Below the pieces are notes generated by a model. That model ran no database searches. It was not told the DNA's origin and worked only from the letters and a program-made list of their open reading frames with translations. 64,000 nucleotides of DNA from Cyanobium sp. CH-040 (GTDB lineage Bacteria > Cyanobacteriota > Cyanobacteriia > PCC-6307 > Cyanobiaceae), in contig NZ_JAGQCJ010000005.1 in the NCBI RefSeq assembly GCF_024346135.1, positions 62,001-126,000 on the forward strand, given 5' to 3'. Within the stretch, counting starts at the first letter, position 1, and every line of letters starts with the position of its first letter. Both the position numbers and the translations under genes were made by a program. Below, piece after piece: positions 24,591 through 34,526 of the stretch.

Positions 24591-25144
24591 GCGGCAGGTC
24601 AGCGGCGGGTTTCAGCATCCGGGCTCGGCGGCTGGCCGACGGCCTCACCGTGGCGCGGGCCCTGCTGGGCCTGCCGCTGATCCTGGCCTTGGGCGCCGGC
24701 CAGGCGGCCCTGGCCTGGTGGCTGCTGCTGCTGGGTGGCCTCAGCGACGGCCTCGACGGCTGGTTGGCCCGCCGCGCCGGTGGCGGTTCGGAATGGGGGG
24801 CGCGCCTCGATCCCCTCACCGACAAGATCCTGATCGCCGCGCCGCTTCTGTGGCTGGCCGCCCAGCCGGCGTGGCCCCAGCAGCTGCCGCTCTGGGCGGT
24901 GTGGCTGCTGCTGGCCCGCGAGCTGCTGATCTCCGGCTGGCGCGCCGGAGCCAGCGGAGGCGGCCCAGCCTCCCTGTCCGGCAAGGCCAAGACCGTGCTG
25001 CAGTTCACCAGCCTGCTGCTGCTGCTCTGGCCGCCGGGTTGGCAACCCGATCCAGCGGCCCTGCATCAACTGGGCTGGTGGCTGTTCTGGCCGTCGCTGC
25101 TGCTGGCGCTGAGCTCGGCCCGGGGGTACCTGCGGCGCAGCTGA
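24587..25144 (+). CDS. CDP-alcohol phosphatidyltransferase (PgsA-like)
   Basis: Integral membrane phospholipid synthase, likely making phosphatidylglycerol phosphate from CDP-diacylglycerol and glycerol-3-phosphate. The family motif is complete at about residues 52-79: SDGLDGWLAR, then G, LDPLTDK, with all four aspartates. The 185-residue length and five or six hydrophobic helices fit. It is coupled to the 68-residue gene upstream by ATGA. Substrate specificity within the family is inferred from size and motif only. Confidence 0.87.
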   Translation: MSGRSAAGFSIRARRLADGLTVARALLGLPLILALGAGQAALAWWLLLLGGLSDGLDGWLARRAGGGSEWGARLDPLTDKILIAAPLLWLAAQPAWPQQLPLWAVWLLLARELLISGWRAGASGGGPASLSGKAKTVLQFTSLLLLLWPPGWQPDPAALHQLGWWLFWPSLLLALSSARGYLRRS

Positions 25145-25278
25145 ACCCGTTCAGCCGCTACGTCGATGCCCGCAGCCGCAGGCTCGAGGCCCTGGCCCGC
25201 TTCGAAGCCGTGGCCTCAAGCAGCACCGGCAGCAGCGCAGAACCCTGGACGCGCGATGAGCTTCACCAGCCCCGCTGA
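25145..25278 (+). pseudogene. Remnant of an antitoxin gene
   Basis: An open frame ends RFEAVASSSTGSSAEPWTRD then ELHQPR, at TGA 25276-25278. That stop overlaps the PIN-domain ATG as TGATG, the usual coupling of toxin-antitoxin pairs. No in-frame ATG exists and the frame abuts the stop of the phosphatidyltransferase gene, so the N-terminal half appears lost. Family not recognised; the call rests mainly on position. Confidence 0.4.
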
Positions 25279-25580
25279 TGCGGGCGTTCATCGACTCCAA
25301 CCTCTGGGCCTACCGCCTCGACCAGCGAAATCCCGGGAAATCCGAACGGATCCGCCACTGGTTGGCGCAGGTCTGTGCTGACCACGAGGTGGTGACCACC
25401 GACACGACGCTGGTGCTCGATGCGCATCTGCTGAGCACGCGCGAACAGCTGAGCTGGTTAGATGCCCTGATCGCCGAAGCCGCCATCCGCAGCCGCTGTG
25501 ATGTGCTCTTCAGCGAGGACTTCAACCACGGCGGCCGGATCGGCGCTCTCCGCCTGATCAACCCTTTGGTGGATCGCTGA
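25278..25580 (+). pseudogene. Internally deleted PIN-domain (VapC-like) toxin
   Basis: A 100-residue frame with the PIN start MRAFIDSNLWAYRLD and end SWLDALIAEAA ... CDVLFSEDFNHG. That keeps three of the four catalytic acidic positions. PIN toxins are about 135 residues; the region between RHWLAQVC and VVTTDTTLVL is too short, and the conserved central Glu helix is missing. An in-frame deletion of about 35 codons is inferred. The protein could still be expressed but is probably not an active RNase. Confidence 0.65.
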
Positions 25581-25608
25581 AGCCTGGCTCAGCCGCGAGT
25601 GGGCACCA

Positions 25609-26526
25609 TCAACCGATCAGGGCCGCGTCGCCGCTGCAGTCGGGCTCGGCGGGCGGGCGCAGGGCGTAGTCGTTTCGGTAGCTGTCCGCCAGGGTGGCGT
25701 CCAGATCGAAGGCCGGCTCCCAGGCCAGCTCCCGCCGCACCCGGGTGATGTCGGTGAGGAAGTGAGCCAGGCGCAGGGGGAAGGCCTTGCGTGCCTTCTT
25801 GTCCAGCCCGGCGGGATCGAAGCTGCGGATCTCCACAGCAGCCGGATCCACACCGGCGGCACGGGCGGCGCTGTGCACCAGCCCGCGGAAGGTGACGCCC
25901 TGGCGGCCGCTGCAGTTGTAGACGCGGTTGGCGGCGGCCTCCACCTCGATGCAGCGGGCCATGGCGGCGGCCAGGTCCTGCACATGACCGAGCTGGGTGA
26001 TCGTGCTGCCGTCGCCGGGCAGCGGCACCGGCCGGCCGTGCACGATGCGGTCGAAGAACCAGCTCTCCACGGGGTTGTAGTTCCCCGGGCCGACGATGTA
26101 GGTGGGGCGGAAGCTGGTGAAGGGGATGCCCTGGGCGCGCAGCCAGTCCTCCGTCTCCGCCTTGCCGGCATGGCGGCTGGCGGGATCGGTGGGGCTGCTC
26201 TCATCGAGGGGCCAGAGCTCGCTGTCGGCATAGACGCCGGCCGAGCTCACGTACACGACGCGGTGGGCGGGTGCGTCGGTACGGGCGATCACGGCGCGGG
26301 TGTCGGCGAGGGTGCGGCCCGAGCTGTCCACGATCACGTCGAACCGCCGGCCCTGCAGCACCTCCAGTCCCTCCGGCGCGCTGCGGTCTCCCACCAGGTG
26401 CTCCACGCCGCCCGGCACGGGATTGCGGCCGCGGGTGAACAGGGTGAGCTCGTGGCCCTGGGCCAGCAGCAGCTCCACCAGGGGCCGGCCCACGAAGCGG
26501 GTGCCGCCCATCACCAGGATCCTCAT
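25609..26526 (-). CDS. NAD-dependent epimerase/dehydratase family protein (CSP41-like)
   Basis: A 305-residue atypical short-chain dehydrogenase. The NAD motif MRILVMGGTRFVGRPLVELL opens the protein, followed by DVIVDSSGRTLADT, VYVSSAGVYADS, and FRPTYIVGPGNYNPVESWFF, typical of the CSP41 ribosome/RNA-associated proteins of chloroplasts and cyanobacteria. The classic YxxxK pair is not intact, with an HAGK segment in its place. ATG at 26526 is chosen because the fold begins there; an upstream ATG adds 13 residues. Confidence 0.82.
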   Translation of the reverse strand: MRILVMGGTRFVGRPLVELLLAQGHELTLFTRGRNPVPGGVEHLVGDRSAPEGLEVLQGRRFDVIVDSSGRTLADTRAVIARTDAPAHRVVYVSSAGVYADSELWPLDESSPTDPASRHAGKAETEDWLRAQGIPFTSFRPTYIVGPGNYNPVESWFFDRIVHGRPVPLPGDGSTITQLGHVQDLAAAMARCIEVEAAANRVYNCSGRQGVTFRGLVHSAARAAGVDPAAVEIRSFDPAGLDKKARKAFPLRLAHFLTDITRVRRELAWEPAFDLDATLADSYRNDYALRPPAEPDCSGDAALIG

Positions 26527-26565
26527 GCCGCCTGAGTCCGCCGGAGCGTCCGAACTGGGCGCCAT

Positions 26566-27453
26566 TCAAGCCCCGAGGGGGAGGCCGGCGCCGAGGGCCC
26601 AGGCCCACAGCGGCACCGACACCAGGGCCAGCAATGTGCTCCAGAGCACGAGGGCCGCCGCCTCGGTGGCGGCCTCGGGCCCCTCAACCGCTGAGCCGGC
26701 GGCCTCCGAGAGCAGCAGCACCGCCACGGCCGTGGGTGCCGCCGCCTGCAGCACCACCGCCGAGCGGGCGGGTTCCTCCAGGCCCAGCAGCTCCACGCCG
26801 GCCAGCAGCAGCAACGGGAACACCAGCAGCTTCACCAGCAGGGCCGGCAGCAGGCGCAGGGGCAGCCGCGCCCCCAGCACCGGCCCCAGCCGCAGGCCCA
26901 CCACCACCAGCGACAGCCAGATCACCAGCCGCGCCGGCCACCAGAGGGCAGCGGCCAGGACCTGGTGCCAGGGGGTGCCCTGCAGCAGCAGAGCTCCCAG
27001 CAGCCCCTGGGTGGCCGGGCTGGCCGCCATGGATTTCAGCAGCACCCCGGCCCGCAGCGGCACGCCCCGGATCAGCGAGGGGCCGATGCACCAGGTGAAC
27101 AGGGTGGCGGCGAGGTCGTAGCTGATGCTGTAGCCCACGGCGCCGGCGGGCAGCAGAGCCAGGGCCGCGGGAATGCCGAAGTAGGCGGTGTTGCCCACCA
27201 CGGCGCCCAGCCGCTGCTGGGGCGTGCGAAAGGCGGCCCGCAGCGGCGGCACCAGAGCCAGGAGCAGCAGCGCACAGAGCACGGCCGCGGCGGCCAGCAG
27301 CAGCACCTGGCCGTAGCTCCAGTGCAGGCCGCTGCGCAGCAGCAGGCCGGTGATGCTCACCGGCACGCCCCAGCGCAGCAGCGGCACCGCCAGGCGACCG
27401 GCCAGGTGGGGATGCCCACGGGCCAGCAGCATGCCCGCCGCCAGGGCCGGCAC
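26566..27453 (-). CDS. AEC (auxin efflux carrier) family transporter
   Basis: A 295-residue inner-membrane protein with about nine helices. It has the crossover-type NTAYFGIPAAL segment and the second-half PTAVAVLLLSEAAG segment typical of bile-acid/AEC carriers. The start is uncertain: GTG at 27453 is used, but the coding frame (AFVLAFLLELVPALAAGM) extends a few codons further to a TGA and contains hydrophobic residues belonging to helix 1, without an ATG. The transported substrate is unknown. It is divergent from hisA. Confidence 0.78.
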   Translation of the reverse strand: MPALAAGMLLARGHPHLAGRLAVPLLRWGVPVSITGLLLRSGLHWSYGQVLLLAAAAVLCALLLLALVPPLRAAFRTPQQRLGAVVGNTAYFGIPAALALLPAGAVGYSISYDLAATLFTWCIGPSLIRGVPLRAGVLLKSMAASPATQGLLGALLLQGTPWHQVLAAALWWPARLVIWLSLVVVGLRLGPVLGARLPLRLLPALLVKLLVFPLLLLAGVELLGLEEPARSAVVLQAAAPTAVAVLLLSEAAGSAVEGPEAATEAAALVLWSTLLALVSVPLWAWALGAGLPLGA

Positions 27454-27534
27454 CAGCTCCAGGAGGAAGGCCAGGACGAACGCAGCCGCGGTCCTTCAGG
27501 ATGGCCGGCGCGTGGAGTGCGAGGCCAGCCAGCG

Positions 27535-28308
27535 ATGCAGATCATCCCCGCCATCGACCTGCTCGACGGCCAGTGCGTGCGGCTGCACCAGGGCGACTAC
27601 AGCCAGGTGACGCGCTTCAGCGACGACCCGGTGGCCCAGGCCCTGAGCTGGCAGGAGCAGGGTGCCGCCCGCCTGCATCTGGTGGATCTGGACGGCGCCC
27701 GCAGCGGCCTGCCGGTGAACGACGCCGCCGTGAAGGCGATCACCGCCGCGCTGACGATTCCGGTGCAGCTCGGCGGCGGCGTGCGCACGGCCGAGCGGGC
27801 CGAGGAGCTGCTCGCCTGCGGCCTCGACCGGGTGATTCTGGGCACGGTGGCGCTGGAACGGCCGGAGCTGGTGCAGAAGCTGGCGGCGCGCCACCCGGGC
27901 CGGATCGTGGTGGGCATCGACGCCCGCAACGGCAAGGTGGCCACGCGCGGCTGGATCGAGGAGAGCGGCACCGACGCCACCGATCTGGCCCGGCGCTTCA
28001 GCGGCAGCGGCATCGCCGCGGTGATCAGCACTGACATCGCCACCGACGGCACCCTGGCGGGTCCGAACCTGACGGCGCTGCGGGCCATGGCCGAGGCCAG
28101 CGCCGTGCCCGTGATCGCCTCGGGCGGCATCGGCAGCCTCGAGCACCTGCTCTCGCTGCTGGCCCTCGAACCGCTGGGGGTGGAGGGCGTGATCGTGGGC
28201 CGGGCGCTCTACGACGGCCGGGTGGATCTGGCCGAGGCCCTGGGCGCGGTGGGCGACGGGCGCCTGCAGGACGTGGGCGATCCCCCCGCCAGCGCCGGCA
28301 TCGCGTAG
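27535..28308 (+). CDS. hisA: Phosphoribosylformimino-5-aminoimidazole carboxamide ribotide isomerase
   Basis: Fourth step of histidine synthesis, an Amadori rearrangement on a TIM barrel. The 257-residue protein opens with MQIIPAIDLLDGQCVRLHQG, where the first catalytic Asp lies. LGGGVRT, VVGIDARNGKVATRGW, STDIATDGTLAGPN with the second catalytic Asp, and VIASGGIGSLEHL follow. The start ATG at 27535 matches the family exactly. It stands alone, outside a histidine operon, as usual in cyanobacteria. Confidence 0.96.
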   Translation: MQIIPAIDLLDGQCVRLHQGDYSQVTRFSDDPVAQALSWQEQGAARLHLVDLDGARSGLPVNDAAVKAITAALTIPVQLGGGVRTAERAEELLACGLDRVILGTVALERPELVQKLAARHPGRIVVGIDARNGKVATRGWIEESGTDATDLARRFSGSGIAAVISTDIATDGTLAGPNLTALRAMAEASAVPVIASGGIGSLEHLLSLLALEPLGVEGVIVGRALYDGRVDLAEALGAVGDGRLQDVGDPPASAGIA

Positions 28309-28377
28309 GCGGACCGATTGCAGGTTGCTCTATAACGGACTGAGTCGTCCTGCTGCCGTCAAGAGCCGCTGCCACGC

Positions 28378-28869
28378 GTGAGTGCCGCCCCCGCCACAAC
28401 CGGGCTTGCCGCCAGCGGCTCCGCCACGGCGGCTCCCCCCGCCGCCGCTGACGCCGCAGGCTGCACCACCGTTGAGGAGGTGTACCGCCGCTGCCGCGAC
28501 CTGGGCATGCGCCTCAGCCGTCAGCGCCGCATGGTGCTCGATCTGCTCTGGAGCGAGAAGAGTCACCTCAGCGCCAGGGACATCTTCGAGAAGCTCAACG
28601 ATCTGGGCCGCAACATCGGCCATACCTCCGTCTACCAGAACCTCGAAGCCCTGCAGTCGGCCGGGGTGATCGAGTGCCTCGACCGCGCCAGCGGCCGCCT
28701 CTACGGCTACCGCAGCGATCCCCACAGCCACCTCACCTGTATGGAGTCGGGCGCGATCCGCGATCTGGACGTGGAACTGCCCCCGGAGCTGCTGCAGCAG
28801 ATCGAACAGCACACCGGCTACTGCATCGAGACCTACACCCTGCACCTCACCGGCCGCCCCCGCCGCTGA
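28378..28869 (+). CDS. Fur/PerR-family metal- or redox-responsive repressor
   Basis: A 163-residue winged-helix regulator from a GTG at 28378, with an alanine-rich N-terminal tail of about 35 residues. The DNA-binding domain has MRLSRQRRMVLDLLW, SARDIFEKL and GHTSVYQNLEALQSAGVIE. The metal region DPHSHLTCMES keeps two His but replaces the second Cys of the first CxxC, and no C-terminal CxxC exists, so the structural Zn site is absent. It may sense Fe, Mn or peroxide. Targets are not visible. Confidence 0.85.
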   Translation: MSAAPATTGLAASGSATAAPPAAADAAGCTTVEEVYRRCRDLGMRLSRQRRMVLDLLWSEKSHLSARDIFEKLNDLGRNIGHTSVYQNLEALQSAGVIECLDRASGRLYGYRSDPHSHLTCMESGAIRDLDVELPPELLQQIEQHTGYCIETYTLHLTGRPRR

Positions 28870-28943
28870 GCGGCGGCCGGTCCCCCAACCCGCAGGCCGT
28901 CTTGCCGGGGCCGGTACTCTGGGCCGACGCCAGGCGCCTGCGC

Positions 28944-30596
28944 GTGAGCACCGAGCTGCTGCTGATCGCCGAGCCCCTGCTGGCCGCCGCCCTCACCCGG
29001 CTGCTGGCCGACGAGCTCAGCGAACTCACGGTGGCCGAGGGCCCCGGCCGTCTCCAGGGCGCTCCGGCCCTGGTGCTCTGGCGGCCCAGCGCGGCCATGG
29101 CCGAGGCCAGCCTCCGGCGTGAAGCGCTGCTGCTGCGCGAGCGCTGGCAACCGGCGCCGCTGCTGGTGGTGCTGGGCGCCGGCCACGGCTTCGGCCGCGA
29201 GATGCTGCTGCAGCTCCCCTGCCAGGGCCTGATCGAGGACCCCACGCCGGAGCGGCTGCTGGAGGCGATCGCCACCCTGCGCGGCGGCGGCCGCGTGCTG
29301 CAGCTGCAGCCGGACGAGGGGCCGGCAACGGGCGCGAAGCCCGGCCTGGGCCAGGCCCTGCTGCTCAGCGGTCTCGATCAGATCGCCGTGGCCATGGCCG
29401 GCTGCAACCTGCTGCTGGCCCGCCCCTCGCTCCACCCCCTGGCCCGCCTGATGCTGGAGGGCCGCCTGCGGGAGCTGAGCTGGGCGCGCCGGCTGCTGCT
29501 GTGGCTCTGGGGCCCGCTCAGCATGGCCTGGAGCGACCCCCTGCCGGTGTCCGCCGAGGCTGCCGGCGCAGACCAGCTGCCCGGCGCAGGGGGCGCACTC
29601 ACCCTGCGCCAGCGCAGCGCCGGCGGCATCTGGGACACGGTGCGCGGCCGGCTCACGACAGCGATCGAGACCGGTCTGGCCAACCGCAGCGGCCAGCTGC
29701 TGGCGATCGAGGGCCTCAACAGCGACCGCCGCGTCGACCTGCTGATCGCCCTGGTGCACCAGCTCGACCGGCTGCGCCTGCAGCTGGCCGGGGAACTGGC
29801 CGGCGGCGGCTCTGGCAGTGGGGCCGGTGGCGGGAGCAGCGACCTGACGGCGCTGCTGGAGCGCTGGCAGGCACTGCAGCCCCAGCTGCGCGAGCAGGCG
29901 CTGCGCGAGATGGCCAGTCCCTACGTGCAGCTGCCCCAGGACGGCAGCCTCACGCCGGTGGCGGCCAGCCTGGTGCGCGCCAGCGACCTGCGGGCCGACG
30001 ACCCGGAGCTGCCCGACGCCCTGCCCATGGTCGCCGCCCTAGTGCTGGCCCGGCCGCTGCTGGTGGACGGCCAGCTGCTGCCGCCGGACGATCCCCGCGC
30101 CGTGCTGCACCTGGAACGGCTGGTGGCCAACTGGCTGCTGCGCAGCGCCGAACTGCTGGCCGCCGAGGTGCTGGCCAGCTGCGGCGCCTGGCCGGAGCTG
30201 CGCCGCTACCTGCTGCGCCCCGATCTGCTCTCCACCCGCAACCTGGAGCGGCTGCGCAACCAGCTCAATGCCCAGCAGCGCTGGCTGAGCTGGGTGGAGC
30301 GGCCGATCGCCCTCTACGAGAGCCGCCGCCAGCTGCTCTGCCTGGAGGGCACCGGCATCGCCAGCGTGCAGCTGCTCGAACCGCGCGACCGGGAACTGCG
30401 CCAGCTGGGCGGCCTGCAGCAGCTGGTGACCCTGGCCCTGGAAACCCGCGATGCCATCGCCCCCCAGCTGCGCACCCTGCTCAAGGGCATCGGCGATCTG
30501 CTGGTGGTGCTGCTCACCCAGGTGGTGGGCAGGGCCATCGGCCTGGTGGGCCGCGGCATCCTGCAGGGCATGGGGCGCAGCCTCACCCGCCCTTGA
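28944..30596 (+). CDS. DUF3685 (Ycf55-like) protein
   Basis: A 550-residue protein restricted to cyanobacteria and red-algal plastids. The N-terminal 110 or so residues (ELLLIAEPLLAAALTRLL onward) look like a receiver-type fold without a clear phosphoacceptor. The rest is the helical DUF3685 domain with IWDTVRGRLTTAIETGL and NRSGQLLAIEGLNSDRR. A hydrophobic C-terminal segment (GIGDLLVVLLTQVVGRAIGL) may touch the membrane. The GTG at 28944 (VSTELLLI) is chosen because family similarity begins there. Function unknown. Confidence 0.72.
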   Translation: MSTELLLIAEPLLAAALTRLLADELSELTVAEGPGRLQGAPALVLWRPSAAMAEASLRREALLLRERWQPAPLLVVLGAGHGFGREMLLQLPCQGLIEDPTPERLLEAIATLRGGGRVLQLQPDEGPATGAKPGLGQALLLSGLDQIAVAMAGCNLLLARPSLHPLARLMLEGRLRELSWARRLLLWLWGPLSMAWSDPLPVSAEAAGADQLPGAGGALTLRQRSAGGIWDTVRGRLTTAIETGLANRSGQLLAIEGLNSDRRVDLLIALVHQLDRLRLQLAGELAGGGSGSGAGGGSSDLTALLERWQALQPQLREQALREMASPYVQLPQDGSLTPVAASLVRASDLRADDPELPDALPMVAALVLARPLLVDGQLLPPDDPRAVLHLERLVANWLLRSAELLAAEVLASCGAWPELRRYLLRPDLLSTRNLERLRNQLNAQQRWLSWVERPIALYESRRQLLCLEGTGIASVQLLEPRDRELRQLGGLQQLVTLALETRDAIAPQLRTLLKGIGDLLVVLLTQVVGRAIGLVGRGILQGMGRSLTRP

Positions 30597-30647
30597 ACGC
30601 TCCGGCCGGACGCCACAATGGCGCCACCGCGATCGAGGGAGAGCAGC

Positions 30648-31291
30648 GTGCAGCAGGCCGGGGCCGACGGGCAGGGGATGGCGACACGCATGCCGCACCC
30701 CATGCCAACACGCACGCGGCTCACCGGCCTGCTGCTCAGACTGGCCCTGGCGCTGCTGCTGCTCCTGCCCGCGGCGCCGCTGCTGTGGCCCGCTCCGGCC
30801 CGGGCCGCCCTCGACAGCGACACCTACGACGGCAACATCTACGCCCTCTACGCCGGCAACGGCTCCCTGGTGCCGCCGCGCAGCACCCTGGCCCAGGCAC
30901 TCGGGGCCGGCCGCCCGGCCGTGGTGGTGTACTACCTCGATGACGACGCCGCCAGCAAGCGTTTCGCGCCGGTGGTGTCGGAACTGCAGCGGCTCTGGGG
31001 CAACAGCATCGAGCTGATCCCGCTGGTCACCGATCCCCTGCAGAACCGTGCCGACGGCGGCCCCGGCGACCCGGCCCACTACTGGCGCGGCCTCACCCCC
31101 CAGGTGGTGGTGTTCTCCGGCGGGGGCCGCGTGCTGCTGGACGCGGAGGGCGCCGTGGATCTGGACGTGATCAACGAGGCGGTGAGCGAAGCCACCGGCA
31201 TCCCCCTGCCCGAGGCCTTCCGCGGCGGCAGCAGCACCGTGAGCATCAACGAGCTCAACGCCGAGGTGGTGAGCGGCGGAGGCGCCCGCCG

Positions 31292-31295
<4 letters not shown>
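30648..31295 (+). CDS. Thioredoxin-fold thylakoid/lumenal protein, possibly a photosystem I accumulation factor
   Basis: A protein of about 215 residues with a signal peptide or anchor ([20 protein letters not shown]) and AxA-like cleavage site ARAAL. A thioredoxin-like domain follows: [19 protein letters not shown], but with no CxxC. The segment [20 protein letters not shown] recalls the cyanobacterial family named thylakoid membrane photosystem I accumulation factor; that name is from memory and tentative. GTG at 30648 has a GGGAG ribosome site upstream; ATGs at 30618 and 30678 are alternatives. It overlaps fumC by ATGA. Confidence 0.68.
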
Positions 31296-32709
<1,414 letters not shown>

Positions 32710-32713
<4 letters not shown>

Positions 32714-33339
32714 GCGCAAGCCTGGCCGGCCAGCTCTGGGCCGGCAACGCCGATCTGGCCCGGCGCACCCTGGAGCACCCGTTCGTGCAGGGTCTGGGCC
32801 AGGGCACCCTGCCGCGCGCGGCCTTCTGCGGCTACGTGGCCCAGGACGCCTACTTCCTGGAGAGCTTCGCCAGGGCCTATGCCCTGGCCATCGCCCACAG
32901 CCCCGACCGCGACAGCCTGGTGGCCTTCAATGCACTGCTGCAGGGGGTGCTGGAGGAACTCCGCCTCCATGCCGGCTACGCCAGCCGCTGGGCCATCGAT
33001 CTCGACGCCACCAGCCCCCTGCCGGCCACTACGGCCTACACGGAGTTTCTGCTCGCCACCGCCCGCGGCGGCGATGCCGGCCTGATCTGCGCCGCCATGA
33101 CCCCCTGCCTGCGGCTCTACGCCTGGCTGGGGCAGCAGCTGCGCGCCCAGGTGGGCCACCCCGGCCACGCCTACGCCGAGTGGATCGACACCTACGCCGA
33201 CCCCGCCTTCGCAGCCCTGGCCCGCCGCCTGGAGGCACTGCTCGACCGCCTGGCCAGCCCCGGCAAGGCGGTGGAAGCCACCTACCGGCGGGCGATGGAA
33301 CTGGAGCTCGCCTTCTTCGAGGCCCACGCGCCCGGCTGA
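32710..33339 (+). CDS. tenA: TenA-family thiaminase II / aminopyrimidine hydrolase
   Basis: A 209-residue helical protein that salvages thiamine breakdown products by hydrolysing aminopyrimidines. Motifs are the start [36 protein letters not shown], the Glu-containing VLEELRLH, the catalytic-Cys-type segment [14 protein letters not shown] and the C-terminal [13 protein letters not shown]. The ATG at 32710 overlaps the fumC stop. No other thiamine gene is nearby. Confidence 0.88.
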
Positions 33340-33384
33340 TCCGCACCCCTTCCAGGCTCAGGCGGGCCCAGCCGGGGTCGGCGC

Positions 33385-34509
33385 TCAGGCGGGTGAAGCG
33401 TTGAGATCGGCCCGGAACTCACGGCTCAACGCCGCCACCACCTCCCGGGGACCGCCACCGCGCCGAAGCCGGCGGCGCTGGCGGGCGTAGGGGAGCCCAG
33501 CGGCGATCGAGGCGTCGAGGCGATCGAGCCAGGGCCGCTCATCGGCCGCAGCCCAGGGGCGCACCCACGCGAGCACCTGATCGGCGATGGCGCGCAGGGA
33601 CATCAGCTCACCCTCCTGGCTGGCGATCAGCCGGGCCTCGAGCCCATCGCGGGAGGCGATGAAGCAGTTGTCCCGCAGGGTCCACCAGGGCTGGGGGGCC
33701 AGCACCGCGGGCGGCGTCCAGGAGCCGCGGGAGGCCTGGAGACAGCGCACCAGCGCCCGCAGCAGCGCAGCCAGCGCCAGCGCCTCGCTGAGTGTGGGCT
33801 GGGCGTCCATCACCCGCACCTCCAGGGTGCCGAAGTGGGGACAGGGCCTCAGATCCCAGTGGAGGTCGCGGGCCGTGTGCAGCACCCTGGCCCGGGCCAT
33901 GGCGGCGAAGAAGCGCTCGAAGGCCGGCCAGTCGGGGAAATCGGGCGGGATGCCGTAGCTGCGCGAGGCGGCCAGCACCCGGTGGCGGAAGGCCGCGAAA
34001 CGGGTGTCGCTGCCATGCCAGCAGGGGGAGCTGGCGGAGAGCGCCACCAGCAGGGGCAGGAACGGCTTGAGCTCGCGCATCAGGGTCACGGCCTCCTCGC
34101 CGCCGGGCAGGCCCAGATGCACATGGGTGGCGAAGGTCACCTGGTTCTGCCCCAGCCAGCCGGAGGACTTCTCCATCAGCCGGTAGCGCTCGCCTGGGGT
34201 GAACAGCGCCGGCTGGGTGTTGAAGGGATGGGTGCCGGCGCCGCAGACCCCCAGCCCCAGCCCGTCGAGGTGCCCCAGCAGTTCGCGCAGCAGGGTGCGC
34301 AGGCTGGTCTCCAGCTCGCTGAGATCCGCCGTCACCGGCGACACCACCTCCACCGTGTTCTGCAGGAACTCCGGCTTCACGAAGGACTGGTCGGGATAGG
34401 TCGCCAGCAGCGGCAGCACCGCGTCGGTGAGGTTGAGGGTGTGGGGATCGAGCAGCTGCAGCTCCAGTTCCATCCCCACCGAGAAGGCCGGCGACGGCGT
34501 GAAGTCCAT
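33385..34509 (-). CDS. GCS2-type carboxylate-amine ligase (glutamate-cysteine-ligase-like)
   Basis: ATP-dependent ligase, 374 residues, close to the YbdK/GCS2 length. Motifs include SVGMELELQLLDP at the start, FLQNTVEVVSPVT, the GTHPF segment of the family, HVHLGLPGGEEAV, and GTLEVRVMDAQPTL. Some cyanobacteria and plants use this type as gamma-glutamylcysteine synthetase, others have no known substrate. Without a second glutathione gene nearby, the precise reaction is left open. It is followed closely upstream by the M20 hydrolase on the same strand. Confidence 0.85.
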   Translation of the reverse strand: MDFTPSPAFSVGMELELQLLDPHTLNLTDAVLPLLATYPDQSFVKPEFLQNTVEVVSPVTADLSELETSLRTLLRELLGHLDGLGLGVCGAGTHPFNTQPALFTPGERYRLMEKSSGWLGQNQVTFATHVHLGLPGGEEAVTLMRELKPFLPLLVALSASSPCWHGSDTRFAAFRHRVLAASRSYGIPPDFPDWPAFERFFAAMARARVLHTARDLHWDLRPCPHFGTLEVRVMDAQPTLSEALALAALLRALVRCLQASRGSWTPPAVLAPQPWWTLRDNCFIASRDGLEARLIASQEGELMSLRAIADQVLAWVRPWAAADERPWLDRLDASIAAGLPYARQRRRLRRGGGPREVVAALSREFRADLNASPA

Positions 34510-34526
34510 GGCCCGCGCCTCCGCCG

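Noticed and set aside
24514-25278. 254-codon open frame covering the phosphatidyltransferase gene
   Set aside because: It is a shadow frame of the PgsA-like gene; only its last 44 codons, past that gene, could be a remnant antitoxin.
28331-28336. TATAAC before the Fur-family gene as a promoter minus-10
   Set aside because: The only TTGCAG-like minus-35 is seven bases away, far too close.
30611-30620. CACAATGG as a minus-10-like promoter, also seen at 24348
   Set aside because: It recurs in picocyanobacterial DNA but no minus-35 partner or mapped start supports it here.
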